Program-made: the position numbers and the translations under genes
Notes under the pieces: model-generated
What the model was told of the DNA's origin: nothing
What the model saw: only the letters and a program-made list of their open reading frames with translations
Database searches by the model: none
In this document: positions 58,983 through 64,000 of the stretch, in pieces
How positions within the stretch are numbered: the stretch's first letter is position 1
How the letters are laid out: the number at the start of each line of letters is the position of its first letter
NCBI GenBank assembly: GCA_027924645.1
Contig: BSBN01001687.1
Coordinates: 248,001 to 312,000 of the forward strand
Source: Cunninghamia lanceolata
Taxonomy: Eukaryota; Streptophyta; Pinopsida; Cupressales; Cupressaceae
Reading direction: 5' to 3'
DNA: 64,000 nt

Positions 58983-59882
58983 CTTCTAAAACCTAGGTCT
59001 GTTAGGGTTTGGTTTTGAAACTCTCTCTGGACATCTTGAAAAAAAATGACCAATCTTATTGCAAGCAAAACATTTGAAAGGCAACTTTCCTTCATACTTA
59101 TCGGATCCTCTTGGTAATCTTATGGCAAAAAGGGCTTCAAGTTCTTCAAGCTCCGTTTCATCTTCTTCAAGTTCCTTCCTTGCCTTCTCATATCTAGTTA
59201 GTCTTCTTGAAGAGCTTTCACCTAGATCAAATATTTGCTTCTTGAAAAAATTGGCCTTAAAAGCAGATTCTGATTTAGGAAGGGAATCACCAAACTCACT
59301 CATTTCAAATGCTGAAAGCTTGCCAACCAACTGATCCCTTGTAACAGTTGTCATAGTCCTGATCTCCTCAATAGCATCAACTCTATTCTTGTATGAAGTA
59401 GGTAAGGATCTGAGCACCTTACCAACAATCTTTGATTCTTCTAGTTTTCCACCAGCACACCTAATACTACACGCAAGTTCATTCACCTTCTACATGTAGG
59501 AAGTGATGTTCTCATCTTCACTCATCCTCAAAATTTCATATCAACCCTTCAGGCTCTACAACTCAGCACATTTGACATATGCATCAACTTCATATAGAGT
59601 TTCCAACTTCTTCCAGATTTCATGGGCAGTTTTCAATTCCAGGACATTTGTCATTTTTGTATCAGTTAGGGCACTCAATAATACTTCTTTAGCCTGAATG
59701 TTGTTTTCAGCATCTTTGATTTCATCTGGAGTTGAAGGACCTTTCTCTGGAGGCTTATACTCATCATTAGTTATCAACCAATAAGGATCACCCATACATT
59801 GCAAATGACACTCCATCTGATTCTTTCAAAGAGAGTAATTTGTTCCGTCAAATCTCAAACTGTCCTTCTTGTATGTTGACAT
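58983..59882 (-). pseudogene. Copia C gag
   Basis: ATG at 59882-59880 (MSTYKKDSLRFDGTNYSL), with a TGA where Trp is usual, then MECHLQCMGDPYWLI and AHEIWKKLETLYEVDAYVK. Stops and a shift near 59550-59490 precede NELACSIRCAGGKLEESKIV and TRDQLVGKLSAFEM. The zinc knuckle CFACNKIGHFFSRC (~59072-59031) is intact. The segment KARKELEEDETELEELEALF is highly acidic, probably coiled coil. It is similar in order to Copia B gag. Confidence 0.9.
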
Positions 59883-59922
59883 CCCGGATCTCCTCAAGCG
59901 GTCAAGCTTCCTTTTGAGGAAC

Positions 59923-59937
59923 CAACTCTGATACCAA
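59923..59937 (-). promoter_or_regulatory. Copia C primer-binding site
   Basis: Minus-strand TGGTATCAGAGTTGG, complementary at its start to the plant initiator Met-tRNA 3' end. Two bases separate it from the LTR. Confidence 0.9.
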
Positions 59938-59939
59938 TT

Positions 59940-61382
59940 GTTGAAATTAGGGTAGACAACTGAGAGGGCGGGTGAATAAGTTGTCACAAAATTTTTATGT
60001 TTTACTGCAATTAATCTTCTTTACCACTTATTAATAGATTAATGATATAACCATGAAAGTATGAATCAACAACACATGAGCAGAAACACAATCAACACAC
60101 ATAACACTAAGATTTTTACGTGGAAACCCAGTTAAGGGAAAAACCACGGTGTGGGTTAACCCACAAGATTTATTCTCTGTTAAAAGAATAGAAAAATGGG
60201 AAGGCACTTGCCTTCGGGTGCACTACCCAGAGCTCACTGCTCAAAGGAGGCTCACTACCTACAAGAATATTCACAATGTTAACATAAAAAGATTGAACCG
60301 AAAAACATCTTCTTCATGCAAGGTTCAGTTCCATTGAAGCGCACAACACCTCTGCTCTGCCCCTACTCACTTCCTTACTATATCTGCATCTTCGCTCAAA
60401 CCACACATTTCCATGACTTCACAACACTTATTTATACATGACATTGACTTTGGAATGAACATCAAAGTCGACCTTACAATCATCTATCTGGAACATTCTC
60501 CAAGATAGGCATTACAAGCAGTTACAATCACAAGACTTAAAATGCTACATGTGAATCTTTAAACTATCATCCAAACATAGCTGGGACTCAAATCTTCCTT
60601 GATCAACATGCCACACTCCATAGAACTCTTCTTAGATCATCTGCAACATGCACCAAGCATTCAGTCGGCCAAGACTGGAAAGAACAACACTCAAGGAGAA
60701 ATCTTCAACCACGAGCTCAATTCTCAATGCGGACCACCAACACAATAGACAAACAATCCAGAGACCACCACAAGCACAATTAAATCAACAAGAACAACTG
60801 CATCACCTCAAATCACCAAAAACACTTGCATCTTCATCTGGGAACTTAAGAACACCAACTGTCATGACTGTCACACTAGAAAGATTGCTTGCAGACCTCC
60901 AAACCACAAACCACTTGAGTTGAGGATACACACCAACATCCCAAACATAGCTCTAGATCCGCATACCATAATATCCCAATGCAAAGCAATCCAAACCAAA
61001 TTCTTGCCACTCTGTCACATTTGAACAACTACAAAACCCAGTTCTACTTAAATGGCCATAACTTCACAAATACTTCATGCGGACCTCTCAAATCTTAACT
61101 AGAGCAACTTCAGGCAATCCTTTACAAACCCTTTAATCCGCAGACTCTAATCTTATCTCATTAGGAATGCGGAGCAATCTACTTCATTGAACTGCACTAT
61201 CTTCATTGTCTCTAACAAAAAGATATGTAACTCACCTGTTTCTTCCGGAGAGGCTAATTTTCTCAATATCCTCAACATACAAGTCTTCTAAACAAGTGAT
61301 TGAATAAGATACAGTTGACACTAATGACAACAAGGATATGTTGACATCAATGACAACACCGATTAGGCACATATTTGCAATA
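59940..61382 (-). repeat. Copia C 5' LTR
   Basis: 1443 bp, colinear with 46608-48055 over its whole length (plus-strand left edge TGTTGAAATTAGGG). The outer dinucleotide is mutated. Confidence 0.94.
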
Positions 61383-61387
61383 GATCA

Positions 61388-62598
61388 AACCCTCTTTCAC
61401 AATAACATTCAAGGACAAGACCAAGCCAAATCACTACCCAATGGAGGAGGACTCAACTACAGATCTTGTTCTCTTGTTTTCTATGGAAAGATCTGATTTA
61501 ATCAAGCCTTTTTATCCAACCCTAGGTCAATGATGCACAAAACCCTAGTTCTATGAAGATCTGATAATAACAGAGGATGTACAATAAATATCCAAAAACT
61601 ATTTTCACATGAGTGATCAAGAAGATGTTAGAACCAGCATCCCGAAAGCACGAATGTCGAAGGACTATTTTGAGGACACCCAAGTCTTGTAAGTTGGAAT
61701 CTTTAATTTCTATAAATGGGAGAAATACTACAGAGACTGCCCTAATGCTAGATCTAAAGTCTGTTAAGACAGAAGGACTATTTCAAAAGCACCCAAGTCC
61801 TACATAGAGGAATATTCTCCAAATGCTATCGGATCTTGAAACCTTGATTCTTGCTCAGCCTTCCTATACCTTCATTTCCTAAATCTCACATATGTAACCT
61901 ACACACAAGAAGAAGAGAAGGGGTTTGGGGGTTATGATGTTTAGGGACTTGCCTCAATCAAATCCTAGGATAACATTCAAGCTTCCCAACATCATTGATA
62001 AAGAGAGCGTGCCATTGACAGGTAGAGGCTAAACACAAATCAATGATATGAAATCAAATGATGATGAACATCAATGATATCACCTATATGATGAAACCCT
62101 TAGGAGGGTAAATGCTCTTCAACTCATAAGGAGAGATAGATGATAACTTCAAACCTGCAACAACACACACAATGACAATACAAATCTTCTCTAGAATCAC
62201 AATGAATGCTTTGAATGCTCTTTACTCTAATGCTTCAAGTTGGCTATCTCTATCTAGGTTCATAATGAATTAAAAAACACAATTATATTTGCTTTCCTGC
62301 TAACATTCGTGAAATTGACCAAAAGAGCTAACAAGGAGATACCTTTTTAAAGGTCTTATATCAAAATACAATTAAATATGCCCTGACTAATCAGGGAAGA
62401 CTTGGGCGTAGGTACCCAAGTCCAAGGCTCCTTTTTGGTCTGGTGTAAGATAGAATATGGGCCCCTTGTTCCCAATTTACATTGGTTTTAGAGAATTTTA
62501 CATCGAGATGAATATTTAGAATGTATAATGTAATCACAAGGACTTAGGAGTTAAACACGGAGGTAAAAACACATGTGGATACTTTTTACTCCATAACA
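61388..62598 (-). mobile_element. probable 3' LTR of a further minus-strand element (left end undefined)
   Basis: On the minus strand an LTR appears to start TGTTATGGAGTAAAAAG at 62598, directly after the purine tract GTGGGGGCTAAA (62610-62599). The LTR's other end was not found, so the left limit is only the Copia C duplication. The matching 5' LTR would lie beyond the window. 61560-61810 contains a diverged internal duplication (GAAGGACTATTT...CACCCAAGTC twice). Confidence 0.42.
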
Positions 62599-62610
62599 TT
62601 TAGCCCCCAC
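62599..62610 (-). promoter_or_regulatory. candidate polypurine tract
   Basis: Minus-strand GTGGGGGCTAAA immediately upstream of TGTTATGG; typical form and position, but the element is incomplete in this window. Confidence 0.5.
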
Positions 62611-62919
62611 TTTAATGTGTGTATGATCTTACGATCAGTACATGCATTATAGTATGGTCAAAGCATATCAAACACATCAAACACTAGAGCGAAGACACAC
62701 CCTAAGTTCGGAAGACCATTTCTATCCCCCAAGCTTAGGAAAACATAAGAAAACACTTAACAGTCATGCAAAACATGGTGAATACAGTAAGGAAGCATGT
62801 AATACATGGAGAAGAAAGTGAAAGACACACAATACGGAGAAGACATGAACATAGTCAAGCAATACATGGGGTATACACGAAGAGAAAACATAATTAAACA
62901 AGTATACAACCCTAACTAG

Positions 62920-63200
62920 GTGATGGGGAGAGCTCATCACTATGCACCGCCATCAAAAGTACACAAAACACATAGCATGGAGGGAGCTCATCGCTACATT
63001 CTACCACAAAACACGTAAAATACACGGCATGGGGGGAGCTCATCTCTATGTGCCACCACTAAAACACACAAGACACATAAGGAAGACACACAAAAAACAC
63101 GTGCAATACATGAGCATCATAGACTATGTCATCGACACACTATATGTCTTAAACAAAGTAGGCACGAGTGATAGGGAGGAGCTCATCGCTACGCTTCACT
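62920..63200. repeat. short tandem repeats around GGGAGCTCATC
   Basis: The word GGxGAGCTCATC with a following GCTACG/CTATG-like segment and an ACACA-rich tail recurs near 62926, 62981, 63036 and 63175. The first three are spaced about 55 bp. Diverged, not coding. Confidence 0.7.
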
Positions 63201-63323
63201 ATCTAAGACACACCAAACACACCTGACGGTTGAGCTATGCTACCACAATTGACAAAGACACGCTTAAGGGTGAATAACTCAAGATCCAGACCCACCTCTG
63301 CAAAGGTCTTTTAAAAGGATGTG

Positions 63324-63515
63324 CAACCCTACCTGCATTGCGTAGATACCTTACATTGAAAAGGAAGCATGTGCTCAAAGTATACAACCCCACTGCATCG
63401 CGGAGATGCCTTACGGTGAAAATGAAGTATACACAAAACAAAAACAAAGTACACAACCCCACCTACATTGCGAAGATGCCTTATGGTGAAAAGGAAGCAT
63501 ACACAAACACACTTT
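63324..63515. repeat. three-copy tandem repeat, ~60-70 bp
   Basis: The block CAACCCxACxTxCATxGCGxAGAT, followed by CCTTAxxxTGAAAAxGAAG, occurs near 63326, 63385 and 63454. An ACACAAA-rich spacer lengthens the second unit. Open frames through the repeat on both strands reflect its composition, not a gene. Confidence 0.8.
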
Positions 63516-64000
63516 ATCAACAATGTCTAAAATATCCAAGCATTTACCACAATATATGCCCCCACCTTAAAGTGGTTGATCCCACTTGTTGGTATCAAAC
63601 ACATTTAAGGTAAAGTTGAAAACATGCAAGGGAACAAGACATTTCACAAAGCCCATGCCCCAAAGTGACATGTGCTCACAATTGCCAATTGTTTCCAACA
63701 AACACATCAATATCATTTGCTAACAGTATATAAACTTTAGTTAGAAAATCTAAGTTAAGATAACAACCAAATCATCTCCAAGAAATTGATACAGAAATAA
63801 GACAACATACCACTTAAGAAACCAAGGCTGCACTTACGAGTTCAGATCTGAGTATATCTGTAAGATCATACTTCAGGTATCTTAGAACTGAGTGTAGCTA
63901 CAAGGTGAGATACAAAACATTCTAAAGTGCCTAGAGGCAAATTTAGAGTATTACAAAGGTTTTCTACAAGAATTTCACAAGAGGACACATGATCACATCA
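63516..64000. other. no recognisable gene, window end
   Basis: AT-rich sequence, presumably interior of the element whose 3' LTR starts at 62598. No coding motif seen. Confidence 0.4.

Larger units (their letters stand above)
46608..61382 (-). mobile_element. Copia C: Ty1/copia retrotransposon, interrupted by Copia D
   Basis: Minus-strand element flanked by GATCA at 46603-46607 and 61383-61387. LTRs are 46608-48055 (3', 1448 bp) and 59940-61382 (5', 1443 bp). The 5' LTR's outer end reads TA instead of CA on the plus strand. The primer site TGGTATCAGAGTTGG (59937-59923) lies two bases inside the LTR. The polypurine tract AAAGGGGGAGAT (48067-48056) abuts the 3' LTR. Without Copia D the element is about 7.4 kb. 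Gag, protease, integrase, reverse transcriptase and RNase H are recognisable but broken. Confidence 0.95.

Noticed and set aside
62920..63515. CRISPR array
   Set aside because: Units vary in length and sequence, no identical repeats with regular spacers, and the window is plant nuclear DNA.

Overview
This window looks like intergenic DNA from a large plant nuclear genome, most likely a gymnosperm (conifer-type). It is dominated by old LTR retrotransposons nested inside one another. It also holds decayed multi-exon genes with plant-type GT-AG introns, a run of PLS-class pentatricopeptide (PPR) modules, LINE ORF1 fragments with DUF4283, and a satellite-like array. The species assignment is inference. 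I see no intact protein-coding gene: every long reading frame that can be identified is broken by stops or frameshifts. There is no sign of bacterial or organellar gene organisation and no CRISPR.

Layout, left half. 1-1007 is empty. 1008-2910 is a broken spliced gene of unknown function. 2912-6358 is a tandem array with a ~359 bp monomer that reverses orientation near 4110. 7440-9797 is a decayed run of PPR trios (~300 bp period). 10010-12081 (minus) is a seven-exon reading frame whose exons join in phase but which carries three stops. 12082-14730 is AT-rich and empty. 14735-19490 holds three minus-strand LINE ORF1 fragments, one of them (16486-18213) flanked by a ~20 bp target duplication. 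20402-20736 is a complete 335 bp TRIM, a miniature LTR retrotransposon. It has two 135 bp LTRs, an initiator-Met-tRNA primer site, a G8 polypurine tract and a 5 bp target duplication, and each LTR contains a tRNA-like RNA polymerase III promoter (box A plus box B). 20885-22060 is a Ty3/gypsy gag-protease remnant.

Nested retrotransposons. Copia A (22102-35573, duplication CCTAC) carries Copia B (27258-34664, TAAGA/TAAGT) inside its RNase H region. Between 35579 and 45188 lie a doubtful P450-like scrap, a diverged direct repeat, an LTR fragment (39415-40330), a low-complexity broken reading frame and pyrimidine-rich DNA. At 45175-46607 a polypurine tract, LTR, primer site and gypsy gag follow in order. 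That gag is cut by Copia C (46608-61382, minus, GATCA). C is cut by Copia D (48499-55873, minus, ATATC), and D's left LTR holds a solo LTR E (49201-50292, GCTTC). 61388-64000 contains another minus-strand LTR end with its polypurine tract and short tandem repeats.

The two strongest observations are the TRIM whose LTRs carry a tRNA-like promoter, and a shared architecture in four unrelated elements (TRIM, A, B, C). In each, a perfect 10-12 bp inverted repeat of family-specific sequence brackets the polypurine tract/LTR junction, so that the plus-strand priming site would lie in a hairpin loop.
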